Shown here piece after piece: positions 45,201-54,876 of a stretch of DNA of 64,000 nt. A model generated the notes under the pieces. That model had not been told where the DNA came from. It made no database searches and saw nothing but the letters and a program-made list of their open reading frames with translations. Within the stretch, counting starts at the first letter, position 1; the number at the start of each line of letters is the position of its first letter. Both the position numbers and the translations under genes were made by a program. The stretch lies in contig WFMF01000111.1 of NCBI GenBank assembly GCA_011033025.1, positions 399,558 through 463,557 on the forward strand, in the 5' to 3' direction. Source of the DNA: Beroe forskalii (lineage: Eukaryota > Ctenophora > Nuda > Beroida > Beroidae).

Positions 45201-48200
45201 TTAAACCTCTCCGATGTCTTCAGATTACCTTTACTGCACAGGATTGTGTTGGCAGACACCCGGTCACTGAAACAGACTCGCACTGGCCTGGTGACGTCTG
45301 ATCTCCTCTTTCTTATCCTGTGGCACGAATAACTCTTCCTATCGATACTCCGTGGTGAAACAGCTTCATTGAGCAGAGTACCAACGTTATTGCCAACATA
45401 TTCATCTCCATCTTCTTCTGGCAGTCCAAAAACAACCACACATCTGTCCCTTTCTTCTTCTTTTGCTGCTGAATAAACTGAACCCTTCTGTTTCTGCTGT
45501 GTGCTGCTGCTGTTTGTTGGCAGCCCTTTCTTCACGACATCGCTGTAGCTTTTCAAGTTTGCTCTGCCTGCTATCACATTATAAACATTCTCCTCTCTTC
45601 TTCTTGTGTCTGCATCATCATCTTCTGACTGGCAATCTGATCACATTGAAGAGCGTTTATTGTGCATGCGGCTGATTTCAGTAACTTGCTACTCCTGTCA
45701 ATCACCCTGATTAGCTCGCTGACAACGTGGACAATTGCGCCCTTATTTGCATGCTTTAGTAAACTTCTGTCCAAATCAGACATAGAATCACAACCTCCAA
45801 GTTCCATAACAGATTTTACAACAGAGTCCATGTCATCTTCTACTCTGTATAGGTCGCTAAGGTTGAATTCCGGTTTGCTTGTATTGCTCATGTATGCAGC
45901 TCATGTATAATATAGCACATACAGTAATGAGTAAACTTATCACAAAAGATGCTGATAAGCGAGCTGCACTTTCAACGCAAACGAAAATATGATAAAACTG
46001 AACTGGTTTTGAAGTTTTAATAAAAGCAGAAACTGTATGTCACCTCTCTTCTGAACTGAGCAAGTTGTTCCCTGGTTGGGTCAGGAGTGTGGTAGATCTT
46101 GATAACAACATCACCGTGCCACTTTCCTTCGTATACCTGACAGAAGAATAGGAGGTTCAGCAGAAATCAGGGCTTCCACATTTTGACAAAAACAAAACCC
46201 CGAATAATCACTGAGAAATTTTCTGTTTGGTTCTAACGTCCCATATCTTTTACGCTATGACCATAGCACTAGCAGCTCGCTCTTACCTGTCCCGTTCTAC
46301 CGTCCCCTATCTCGTACCTGTCCCGTTCTACCGTCCCCTATCTCTTACCTGTCCCGTTCTGCCGTCCCCTATCTCTTACCTGTCCCGTTCTACCGTCCCC
46401 TATCTCTTACCTGTCCCGTTCTGCCGTCCCCTATCTCTTACCTGTCCCGTTCTGCCGTCCCCTATCTCTTACCTGTCCCGTTCTGCCGTCCCTTATGACC
46501 AGCTCGCTCTTACCTGTCCCGACGTCCCGTTCTGCCGTCCCCTATTTCGTACCTGTCCCGTTCTGCCGTCCCCTATTTCGTACCTGTCCCGTTCTGCCGT
46601 CCCCTATCTTCTTCCCGATGACGAGCTCCTCGAAGTTGATGCCCCAGTCACTGAGCACGCTCTTGCGGAGGAAGCGTTTCCGAGTGGGAAGAGTGGCGCC
46701 ACTCTGCTGCCCTATGCTGTCCACTTCCTCCTCTTCCTCTGAGGGGAGAATATTTGATTTAAAGAAGATAATACACTAATCTCCGGTCTACATTATATAC
46801 TGTGCTTCTCGTCACTAAAACACGCACCTCACCGAGTTCACCTCACTGGATCTCCTACTTAAACAACGTTACCAAACATAACCTACCAGAGCATGCTGAA
46901 ACCAAAACAACCTCTGTGTTCCCTACTTTTAACTACACTATCTAAACTATCTTATCAAAATATGTTAACCTAAACAACTTACCAAAATCTTACCCAAATA
47001 TGCTGCTAGGAGCTCCTCCTAAACAATGTAAAACAGCTATCATAAACAAGTATCTAACCTATCATGCAACATAGTTAATCACCGCGCCTAAATCACATGC
47101 ACACTGCGTACATATACGAGATGACCGATTATATTTACACCATCCCCGCAGTCGAATGTTCTTTATCTTATTTGATTATACGATGTTAGTACCTGCACAA
47201 AGCATGAGTGTAGTTCGCATTGCGCGTCATACCGGGACGTTGCTCAAGCATCAGTGGGTGAAAATTGATCGCTTGAATTGATCCGACGCACGAGACCCCG
47301 TAGAATTTTGCTTATTCACGTCCTACTATCGATCAAGCAAAAGTTGTAAATATACCAGACTGTACCTTTAAATGGATGCTTTATAAATTTAAGTTTCTAC
47401 GACTTGTGATCGCTTTCCTTCGTAGCTTCAACGTTTTTATTTTCAGTTTTCTTTGACGGACCAAAAAAACCTAACTCATAACCTACCCACCCACTCATCA
47501 CAGCATTTGAAATTTTGCGGGAACCCGATATCGCATAAATTATACAGGCCCATCCGATGAGGGGTCGGGAATGACATTGACTATGGGTGTTTTCTTGTAA
47601 CCATCCGGTTTTTGCTGTATTATATTTTCCGATTCAGGTATGCTTGAGGGAGGATGGAAACGTAAAGCACTCCGAGTCAGTGGAATGTTAACCCTGATTC
47701 TGCTAATTCTCACTTTTTACGGAGCACACGAAGGAGCTACGACCTATTTTCCTGCCCCGCAGACCAGTGATGATATTGCGTCGCAAAGTACAATAGATCC
47801 GTATCAGTATCAGCGTGCTATTCAGCAAAAAGTCGAGGAAGTTAAGTCAGATATTCCACCTAAATACGATAAAACCTGCCGATCGCAAATGTTCTATTTT
47901 GCTAACATTCACACGCTCTTTACTGCAGTCCCTAAATCAGGGAATAGTAACTGGAAAGAACCACTGCTGATGGCTAATAAAGATGTGAAGCGTGAAAGCG
48001 CGACACCAGCGGACCGTGCGCACAACCATCTTTATGCTAACAAGTATTTACTCCACAAGTTAAACATGAATGAAAATAGTGAAGTTTTGAAAAGTGCATT
48101 TCGCTTTACAACCATCCGGAACCCCTGGACCAGGATGGTATCGGGGTATAATGACAAACTTCAACTCAGGATTTCTACCCTAAAGGTATTCGGTCCTATT

Positions 48201-51200
48201 TGTAATGAGATAGTAATGGAAACACGGGGAACTGCTACTGACAAAAATTTGGTAACCAGCCAAAAACCAACATTTGAAGAGTTTCTACGATGGCTGGTCA
48301 AACACGAGGGCAAAGTTAACCCTCATTTCGGTCCCCAGACTACCACCATGTGTCTAAACACCACCTCATACGACTTGATAGTTCCTTTGGAGTACACGGC
48401 GGAGTTCAGTCCACTGGTTTGGGAGGGAATCCACACTAAGTCAATAGTCCATGGAGCCTACGATGGAAACAATGCCACCTTGCAGTCGTCCACTGTGCTG
48501 GCCCAGGAGTGGTTTCCTCGAATTGATACCGATATCATTGACAACCTCTACCGGATCTTTAAACACGACTTTGAAATAATGGATTACACCAACTTTACTG
48601 ATCCCATGTTCCCGTATCCCTTGATAAAGGGATAACTCAACAGATTGCCTCGGCACGCACTAGCTTTTAAATTGTCTGTTATCAAATATAAACCCATTAA
48701 ACTGGCTTGATTTGGTGTACCTATTAATTTCTTGCGTGTAAACTTGAAATGTGAAATGGTAAACTTGGAGGGTGACGTCATTATCAAGGTTTACAGTAAT
48801 AAATTGATGACGCCTCACCGTTTTCACTGGAGTTTTCAGAGTCGTATTCCTCATCCTCTTCCTCGTCCATGTCAAACACCGGTTTTATCGTCATGGTTAC
48901 GTCTTCCATGGCAACAGATGGAGACGTGCTGCTCGGCGTTACGTTAACTGTTGCCATGGCGATAGCTTTCTTAGCTTGGGGAGCTGAAATCATATTACGT
49001 TAACTGTTGCCATGGCGATAGCTTTCTTAGCTTGGGGAGCTGAAATCATGTTACGTTAACTGTTGCCATGGCGATAGCTTTCTTAGCTTGGGGAGCTGAA
49101 ATCATATTACGTTAACCGTTGCCATGGCGATAGCTTTCTTAGCTTGTGGAGCTGAAATCATGTTAGTCGTTAGGAACTGAAGTGATTTACATAAATTACA
49201 TATTTTCATCCATTTGTAACCGAATGTTACCTTGTTTCATGGCTCAATTTTCTTAGAAAATTAGATGACAAAGAACAAGTAAACATCATGTTATAAATTT
49301 TCTAGCCCTGACCAAACTCATTTACTCATTACCTGGCGCAGGAGTCGGTTCATCTTGAGCGGCACGGTGATGTCTCTGTAGCTCATCACTGACATCATGA
49401 TGCAGTGGATCTTGCGATGAGGTATGGGATCCAGCCGTTCCAGGGTGTGATCCAGCCGTTCCAGGATGTGATCCAGCCGTTCCAGGATGTGATCCAGGAG
49501 CTCCGGAGTGGTTTGTTCCAGCTGAGGAAGGATGGTTGGGCCCTGATCGTTCTGCTGTAGTGGGATGATATGGTCCAGATCGCTCAAGTGTTGTAGAGTG
49601 ATGGGGTCCAGCTCGCTCCAGGGGTCTGTGGTGGAGTCGTTCCTGCTTGCTATCATGCTGTACTTTGTTGTCATTTCTCGTGGTGTTGTCACTTCTACTG
49701 GTGTTACCATTGGGTCTGCTGGTGTTGCCATTGGGTCTGCTAGCATCCTGTGCAGCGCGTTTGTTCTTGGTATCCATGAGCAGAGCGGCAGCGGAGGAAG
49801 GAGGAGAAAGGTTGCCGGTGTAGGAGGGGGTCTCGGGAGGGTTACCAGCTCCCTGGATCTGCTCGGGAAACGTGAAGTGCTGCCTGAAATGGGAGGCCGG
49901 GTTTTAGGGATGAGAAAATGAGGGTTTTAGAGAGTTCTAGGGGAGAAAATGAAGGAAATAACAAGTCATATTTTACAGAAAATTCAAATGATTATGCCAG
50001 ACTGATTTTCAATTCTCACTATACAATGTGCATTGTTAAATTGATTATCACCAGTCGAACTATCAAATCACACTGAAGGGTCCGGATTAGTTTATCCCCC
50101 GATACAGGTACACAGGTGCCGGCAGTTCACAAGAAATGATTGGGCATTTGAAATATATGCGGATTGCAAACACTGATACAAATAGCACTGTGCATAGTTA
50201 TTTTCTGAAATCAGCGAATTCGTCATGAATATTTCAGTTTATAGCTTTATAGGTGAAATTATCAAGTAATCTGGGTTTGTGTTGAAAAGCACAATTTGTA
50301 TAATCCAACACATGACACAATAGAGTTCATGAACCAGTATATTCGAATTGAAAATCAAAATTGACTGAATTCCAGCGTAAACGAAAAGCATTTCAGAATT
50401 AGCTCGTTAGCTGTTTGACTGTTATTGCGATAGCACACACCAAACGGCACGGTGTTTTGAGTGTTGCAGATTTAGCAGGTTTTCAGTAGCAGCAGCTTGA
50501 TTGGAATTACAACAGGTGTACGTTACTACGTTTACGCATAAAAGTGCAGATCGCTCGATTGGTGGATGGCTTGATGGACACGACCAATATTGGTGTGCTT
50601 TCGATAGAATTTATATTTAGAAATTTAGCGCGCAAATAGTGAATTTGCACGTCTTTATCGCGTCCTCCACCAATCGAGCAATCTGCAACATTTGCTTAAC
50701 ATCCCGCACACGAACAGTAGACAGCCTTGCGTCATCATGTCCCCACTTTGAATCATGATAATGACGTCACGCTAAACTGCCACGTGTGTGAGATGTGAGT
50801 ACAGCTACTACATACGGGCTGCTACTGATAGCTTTCTCCTTGGAGCCAGGGTAGTTAGATGACCTGGGAACTGCCACACGGTGGGAGACTCTCCTGACGG
50901 GGGACTCGTTATACAGCTCACACGCTCAGAGTGGTGTCAAAAGTGGAGTGGTGTCAACAGTGGAGTGGTGTCAACATTAAAGTGGTGTCAATAGAAGAGT
51001 GGTGTCAACAAAAGAGTGGTGTCAACGTTAGAGCTGTGTCAAAAGTGGAGTGGTGTCAAACGTGGAGTGGTGTCAACGTTAGAGTGGTGTCAGTAGCTCT
51101 GTGTGGTGTCAGAAAGGAAGTGGTGTCAGAAGGGGATTGGTGTCAGAAGGTGGTTTGTGTCAGACGAGTAGTTTTGTTAGTAATGAATTGTTGTTAGAAG

Positions 51201-54200
51201 TGGTGTCAGTCAGGAACAGATGGTGGTGTCAGGCGAAGTCTTGTTAGTAATGAATTGTTGTTAGAAGTTATGTCAGTCAGGAACGGATGACGGTGGTGTC
51301 AGGCGGGGGCAGTGTCAGATGGGTTGATGTCAGGGCAGGGTGGTGTCAGTGCGAGGCTGGTGTCAGGGGGACTATTGTTTGTTAAACTCTCTGTTTGTTT
51401 TTGGAGGAGCAGGGAGCTGAAGCAGGAGGAGTGAGGGGTGGTGTGTTCATCTGGTGGTTGGTGGTGGGCACTGTGCCAGGGGAGCAAGGGAGTTGAGGTT
51501 GTAATGGCCGAGGGAGTCACAGTCTTCTGTACTGTTGCCTGGAATAGAGGTTTTGTTTCAGTCAAGTTTAACCTAAATAAATAATCGGATCCCTTAAATC
51601 ACAAGAATTTGCGATAACACAGGACTTATCATTTGAGAGGTGCAATATCCAAACCAACCTGAGTGCTGCTCTCGCACTGTCGCTTGTAGAACTCTTCAAG
51701 TTGGGGAGGCAGCCCACACGAGGCAGGGGCTTTGAGCGAACAGTCCTTGTGACACTTGTAGTTACACTCCTTACACCGCACCCCGTACCTGTAGGAATAC
51801 AATGTACATTTTGCATTGAAGATTGTACAATGTACATCATTACATCGGTGTGTGTTCACATTTCAGGCGCGCAAAATGTACATATCTTGCATTGTGACAG
51901 TATAATACAATTGCTGACGTGATTTATGATAACCCATGAAATAGGCTTGTGGTTCAGAAGGTTTTGTAAGGCTTTGCCAGTTGACCCACCTGAAGAGCAT
52001 CATCTTGTGGCAGAAGTCGCAGTTCTGTGAGAGGAGAAGACTGCGTGAGGAGAACCTGTGTTTAATGGAATGTGCCATGACGAGGGGGGAGGAGATGGCG
52101 GGGGAGGGAGGGTGCATGAAGCAGGGTAGGTTTAGGACTGAGGGCCGCTGCTTCTTACCGCCGTCATTCTGTTAGCAGAGGGAGTTAATTGTTAGAATGC
52201 CCTCACTGACAGACAAACATACACGTACTGGTTCGCACAGACATGATACGCAGTACGCACTGTTTCGTAAAGACATACAGATAGACAGAAGAAGAGAGTG
52301 AGACAAAAACCTTAGTTTTTCAGGAGATGGTGATAGAGTTTGTCTATAAGACACTAAGACAGACAGCAGAACCAGATACAGACACAAAGTAACAAACTCA
52401 TGCCCCCACGCACCTTGTTGCCTCGAGGGACACTGGAGTACTGGGCAGCTGTCTCCATGTTTACCACACTGGACAGGTTGGGTTGGGACTTGTTCACTAC
52501 CTAGCAGAGTGGTGTTTAAATCACACTAAATGATTCCATAGAAACAGGCAAACAGGGCTGCATTCACCAAATTTGCGATAAGTAAAAATAATATCGGTTC
52601 CGGCATGAAATTTTCACCCACTCTTCCACTCTGATGAATCTGAAAATTTCAGCTTGCTACTATGATCGATTTCTGAATCAATTGAGAATAATTGACGTAA
52701 ATTATATACGATACCTTATTAAGTAAGTTAGCGTTGGTAAGCGAGTAAGACTGAGATCTTGGCATGGTGCCAGGTAGGGTCAGGTTGTCCATACTGCTTG
52801 TGCTGTGATACCGGGACATCTTGTTCCAACTTTGCCACACGTAGTTGTTCAGACTTTCTTCCTGATTTGAGAACATCCGGTTACTTGTAGATATTTATAG
52901 CAAGATGAGAGATATCACAGCCCAAAAGTCATAGTCTTAAACACTTCCAAACGGAATATTGGAGAACCTCGAGATTAGCTCAAGTAAACCAAACAACCAT
53001 TCATGGTGATAAAACAAGACCTAGAAGTCAAGCAAAAAGTTTTAGGCAGAAACTGCGGGTGATTGAATTGGACCATGCGCCGATGCATGCTCGATTTGCA
53101 CTCTGTATCTCTATATATTCTAACTAGCTAACTGGGAATGATATTGCAAAGATCAAAAACATCCATCTGAGTCTTAAGATGCTGACCTGGAGTGTGATAT
53201 GATGAAAGATCTATGGGGGAGGTGCACTGTGCAGGTGATTTGATGAATGATGTGGAGTATGGTATGATGAAAGGTGGAAGACGATGATGAGTGTGAAGTA
53301 TTATCATGAAGTAGGTGATCCCAGGCTTACTCCTGCTGACTCCTCAACCTTGAACCCTGATGACCCCCTCAAACAGCCGTGTCACAACACTAACTTTGTT
53401 GTTCTTCTTGTCGTTGACACACCGTCTCAGGTTGTGGAGGAAGAGACAGAACTTCCTGGTCTCTTCCCTCCGCAAACTGTACTTCTGAGCGAACACCTTG
53501 GTTTGGCTGTCATCCAACATCAGGATATCACTAACTGTCTCCGATTGCGTGATTTCCTCTATCCCTTCCTCGTCTATACCGATCACCTTGAGGTGGAGCA
53601 TTCACTTGGTGGCAATTACTTTAATGTTGGGACACAGTCAAAAAACAAAGTCCATGATCGCATTTTCTACCAGCATATTTTGACCAAAGGTTTCTTCAAA
53701 TGGAGACTTTAAAAAACGTTATTTGAATCAAGACTAAGGTACCTACCTTGAAGAAGAAGTGGGAAGTCCATGTATTCGTTTGTGTCGACCCCTGAGGGCG
53801 CACCCTTCATCATCGTCACGATCCTGATGATGTCATAGATTACCCAATTTTAATGATCATAATGACGTCATCAATATCATAATTTAAGACACCCAAACTG
53901 GTATGATACTTCAATCCCCACATAAATTATGAAAACCCGATTTATCTGCAATCGCCATGTTTGCTAAGATGATGTGACCTTTCAGATATTTAAGGAACGC
54001 AATCAAAAACCAATTTCTGCATGACGTCATTGCATTCAACTTAAAATATCACCGATTCACCCCTGTATTAAAAATATTAATGACTGGCGCATACGATGAA
54101 TTGTTTTTTGGTTGATATTTTTGCCAAAATAGAAGTTGGTCATTGTCCTAGGCTTTGGTATGCGAGGAGGCTTGAGATAGCAATTCGAGGCAATTGATAA

Positions 54201-54876
54201 AAAATTCTTGAGAAGATTGTTAATCCCGAAAAGATCTATCCTTACAAAGGTAGTCAATCATCGGAGTGGCGCCCCGCTCAATTGTTGACTGTAAAACCAT
54301 CAGACGCTAAGGTAAGTGGTGCTAGTAAAACTATTTATGCAGCCAAGTGGGTTCCAGAGGAGCACTCCGTTCTGGAGAGTTGCCAGTAACTCACAAGAGG
54401 TGCGTGGTCGGTAGATATTGCAACAAAAATAAGCTAAAAATTTAATCAGAAAATGTGAACAAACCCTTACAGGCTTGAGGTTTTAAGATATTCCTGTTCT
54501 AAACAAATCAAGATTTCAGCGAACTTCGCAATCCTCGTGTAGTACTTGATGATCTTGTTTTCCAAGCTGCGACACTCATCTAGGCCTAGTTCTGTGGTCG
54601 AGTGCTGGTCTCGGATCGTTATCAGCTTATCAGCGATTATCTTTATTACTTTCTTCACCTGATTGACATCAGATGTTATAGGACGTGTTTCATATTTAAT
54701 GAAATGTGAATACAGCGGGAGATCGAATTGAAGGATTCATCCCATTGATGAGGTTTCTTGGATAGTCGGATGGCCAAATAACAACGGAAGAGTTCGAGTT
54801 TCTATGCCTGCATTACCTGATTGACATCAGATGTAGTGGTGACTCCATTACTACGCGCCATAATCGCGGTCTTCAT
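42216..54876 (-). CDS. KSR: KSR, kinase suppressor of Ras (MAPK scaffold pseudokinase), about 18-19 exons
   Basis: Exons on the minus strand: 54817-54876, 54471-54658, 53747-53823, 53395-53573, 52715-52861, 52414-52500, 51990-52168, 51659-51788, one starting at 51538 (end unresolved), a possible one at 50864-50916, 49333-49883, 48819-48983, 46584-46738, 46044-46136, 44302-44478, 43848-44006, 43560-43629, 43287-43402 and 42216-42428. Start ATG is at 54876 with an in-frame stop two codons upstream. Domain order CA1, linker, C1, Ser/Thr/Pro-rich region with FxFP, and kinase-like domain identifies KSR rather than RAF, since no Ras-binding domain is seen. KSR assembles RAF, MEK and ERK at the membrane. 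One intron contains a sulfotransferase gene on the other strand, another an ORF1-type retroelement. Confidence 0.9.
42447..42834. mobile_element. 388-bp near-palindromic foldback element in the last KSR intron
   Basis: The ends read AGGCGACTGCATAGACTTAG and the reverse complement CTAAGTCTATGCAGTCGCCT. The two halves are inverted copies over nearly their whole length: GATCGAAAATCAGGTTTAAT, GCATCAGTTAGAAAAC and AACAAATGGAGC each recur inverted. A short direct repeat, AGAATG, flanks both ends. It has split the repeat tract that carries the KSR last-exon acceptor. No coding capacity is seen. Confidence 0.8.
42835..43230. repeat. Degenerate tandem repeat containing extra copies of the KSR last-exon acceptor
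   Basis: GAGGAGTGGGGAGTGAG-type units alternate with copies of the start of the last KSR exon (GGGAACCAGGCCTTTGGAGA, then GGTGCCACCAGACCTGAGGG, on the plus strand) at 42861-42903, 42988-43040 and, shorter, 43141-43172. The functional exon copy is at 42390-42437. The copy at 43027 has an intact AG acceptor and stays open in frame for 68 codons. Confidence 0.85.
44868..45891 (-). mobile_element. ORF1-only retroelement (L1-type ORF1-like) inside a KSR intron
   Basis: On the minus strand two overlapping frames (45574-45891 and 44897-45577) together encode an ORF1-like protein interrupted by one frameshift near 45580. Recognisable pieces are an N-terminal helical region, the segment [33 protein letters not shown] and [19 protein letters not shown], as in the RNA-binding half of non-LTR ORF1 proteins. 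A hairpin (TCACGGAGGATCGTGA) and a run of nine A follow the stop closely, as at a retroelement 3' end. No reverse transcriptase or endonuclease is present. It lies between KSR exons 44478 and 46044 in the same orientation as the gene. A related fragment is at 8509-8862. Confidence 0.7.
46282..46608. repeat. 31-bp tandem array of ten copies containing the KSR glycine-loop exon donor
   Basis: The unit on the plus strand is CCTGTCCCGTTCTGCCGTCC plus CCTATCTCTTA. The rightmost copy is the 3' end of the KSR exon (GGGGACGGCAGAACGGGACA on the minus strand, codons for GDGRTG), so each copy repeats both the exon end and a GTACGA or GTAAGA donor. One copy carries an 8-bp internal duplication (GACGTCCC) and one a longer insert. 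Confidence 0.95.
47640..48635 (+). CDS. Carbohydrate sulfotransferase (Sulfotransfer_2/CHST8-14-like), single exon, nested in a KSR intron
   Basis: The protein has 331 residues and type II topology: a short basic N-terminus (KRKALRVSG), a membrane segment around residues 16-29 ([14 protein letters not shown]), then a luminal domain. The 5'-phosphosulfate-binding motif is PKSGNSNWK (98-106) and the 3'-phosphate motif [12 protein letters not shown] (159-170). The later block [14 protein letters not shown]...YDLIVPLE matches the family's HWxP...YDF region. Possible N-glycosylation sites include NTTS, NNAT and NFTD. It would transfer sulfate from PAPS to Golgi glycans; the acceptor cannot be told. 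The ATG lies 2 bp after TTCCGATTCAG, a good splice acceptor, so a 5' UTR exon or trans-spliced leader is likely. It sits opposite KSR between exons 46738 and 48819. Confidence 0.85.
   Translation: MLEGGWKRKALRVSGMLTLILLILTFYGAHEGATTYFPAPQTSDDIASQSTIDPYQYQRAIQQKVEEVKSDIPPKYDKTCRSQMFYFANIHTLFTAVPKSGNSNWKEPLLMANKDVKRESATPADRAHNHLYANKYLLHKLNMNENSEVLKSAFRFTTIRNPWTRMVSGYNDKLQLRISTLKVFGPICNEIVMETRGTATDKNLVTSQKPTFEEFLRWLVKHEGKVNPHFGPQTTTMCLNTTSYDLIVPLEYTAEFSPLVWEGIHTKSIVHGAYDGNNATLQSSTVLAQEWFPRIDTDIIDNLYRIFKHDFEIMDYTNFTDPMFPYPLIKG
48939..49165. repeat. 56-bp tandem array of four copies containing a KSR exon acceptor
   Basis: Units start at 48961, 49017, 49073 and 49129 (GATAGCTTTCTTAGCTTGGG, then GAGCTGAAATCAT). 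The leftmost copy covers the 5' end of KSR exon 48819-48983 and its acceptor; the other three lie upstream in the intron, each with the same AG. Entering at an upstream AG leads to a TGA within one unit, so only the exon-proximal site is productive. Confidence 0.95.
50930..51370. repeat. TGACACCAC minisatellite in a KSR intron
   Basis: Degenerate units of about 10-20 bp contain AGTGGTGTCA (plus strand), with two longer repeats around 51170-51300 (TTGTTAGTAATGAATTGTTG twice). The right side merges into the end of the KSR exon starting at 51538. Confidence 0.85.
51659..52861 (-). other. KSR exons 5-8, linker and C1 zinc-binding domain
   Basis: Exon 5 is a Ser/Thr-rich linker with [20 protein letters not shown]. 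Exons 7-8 encode the C1 domain: [20 protein letters not shown], then [20 protein letters not shown] and PASC. The His-X12-Cys-X2-Cys, Cys-X2-Cys, His-X2-Cys and final Cys ligands for two zinc ions are all present. The pattern follows KSR C1 (HRFSTKSWLSQ.CHVCQK) closely. In KSR this domain aids membrane targeting and RAF pairing. Confidence 0.9.
53395..54876 (-). other. KSR exons 1-4, CA1 region
   Basis: Exon 2 gives [20 protein letters not shown] and [19 protein letters not shown], matching the KSR CA1 helix (human LRTKC...EIRTLE.KLVRY). Exons 3-4 continue to [20 protein letters not shown] and [12 protein letters not shown], the SAM-like second half of CA1. The acceptor of exon 4 (GGTATAG) has a weak pyrimidine tract; I chose it because only it keeps phase. 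The donor of exon 4 is GTTAGT. A branch-point-like CTAACTGAC and CCTCCTGTAG lie just upstream of the start ATG. Confidence 0.8.

Larger units (their letters stand above)
42216..46738 (-). other. KSR exons encoding the kinase-like domain
   Basis: Seven exons. Exon 46584-46738 contains [20 protein letters not shown] (glycine loop IGDGRTG); 46044-46136 has [10 protein letters not shown] with the beta-3 Lys. Exon 44302-44478 has the alpha-C Glu (RREV joined to [10 protein letters not shown]) and [11 protein letters not shown]. Exon 43848-44006 has [10 protein letters not shown] and CDFGIGS, 43560-43629 YYLAPEII, 43287-43402 [12 protein letters not shown], and 42216-42428 the end of the C-lobe ([11 protein letters not shown]). 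The catalytic HRD Asp is Asn here (HKN), while Lys and DFG are intact. The last exon ends in a basic Ser-rich tail. Confidence 0.92.
48819..51538 (-). other. KSR variable region: Ser/Thr/Pro-rich exons, FxFP motif and acidic exon
   Basis: The exon starting at 51538 is Ser/Thr/Pro-rich; its 3' end runs into a TGACACC satellite, so its donor is unresolved. A candidate 53-bp exon (50864-50916) encodes [12 protein letters not shown], 14-3-3-site-like, and ends in the phase that exon 49333-49883 needs. That exon opens with QHFTFPEQ, the FxFP ERK-docking motif at the place where KSR1 has FIFP, and goes on with GSHPGTA tandem repeats. Exon 48819-48983 is acidic ([16 protein letters not shown]), as is the stretch before the KSR1 kinase domain. 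Confidence 0.65.

Noticed and set aside
46227..46742. 171-codon plus-strand frame with repeated SRSTVPYL and LPSPIS
   Set aside because: It is the 31-bp repeat read on the strand opposite to the KSR exon; the KSR exon on the minus strand is the conserved coding sequence.
49318..49746. 142-codon minus-strand frame rich in [14 protein letters not shown]
   Set aside because: It overlaps KSR exon 49333-49883 in another frame. The KSR frame joins both neighbouring exons in phase and starts with FxFP.
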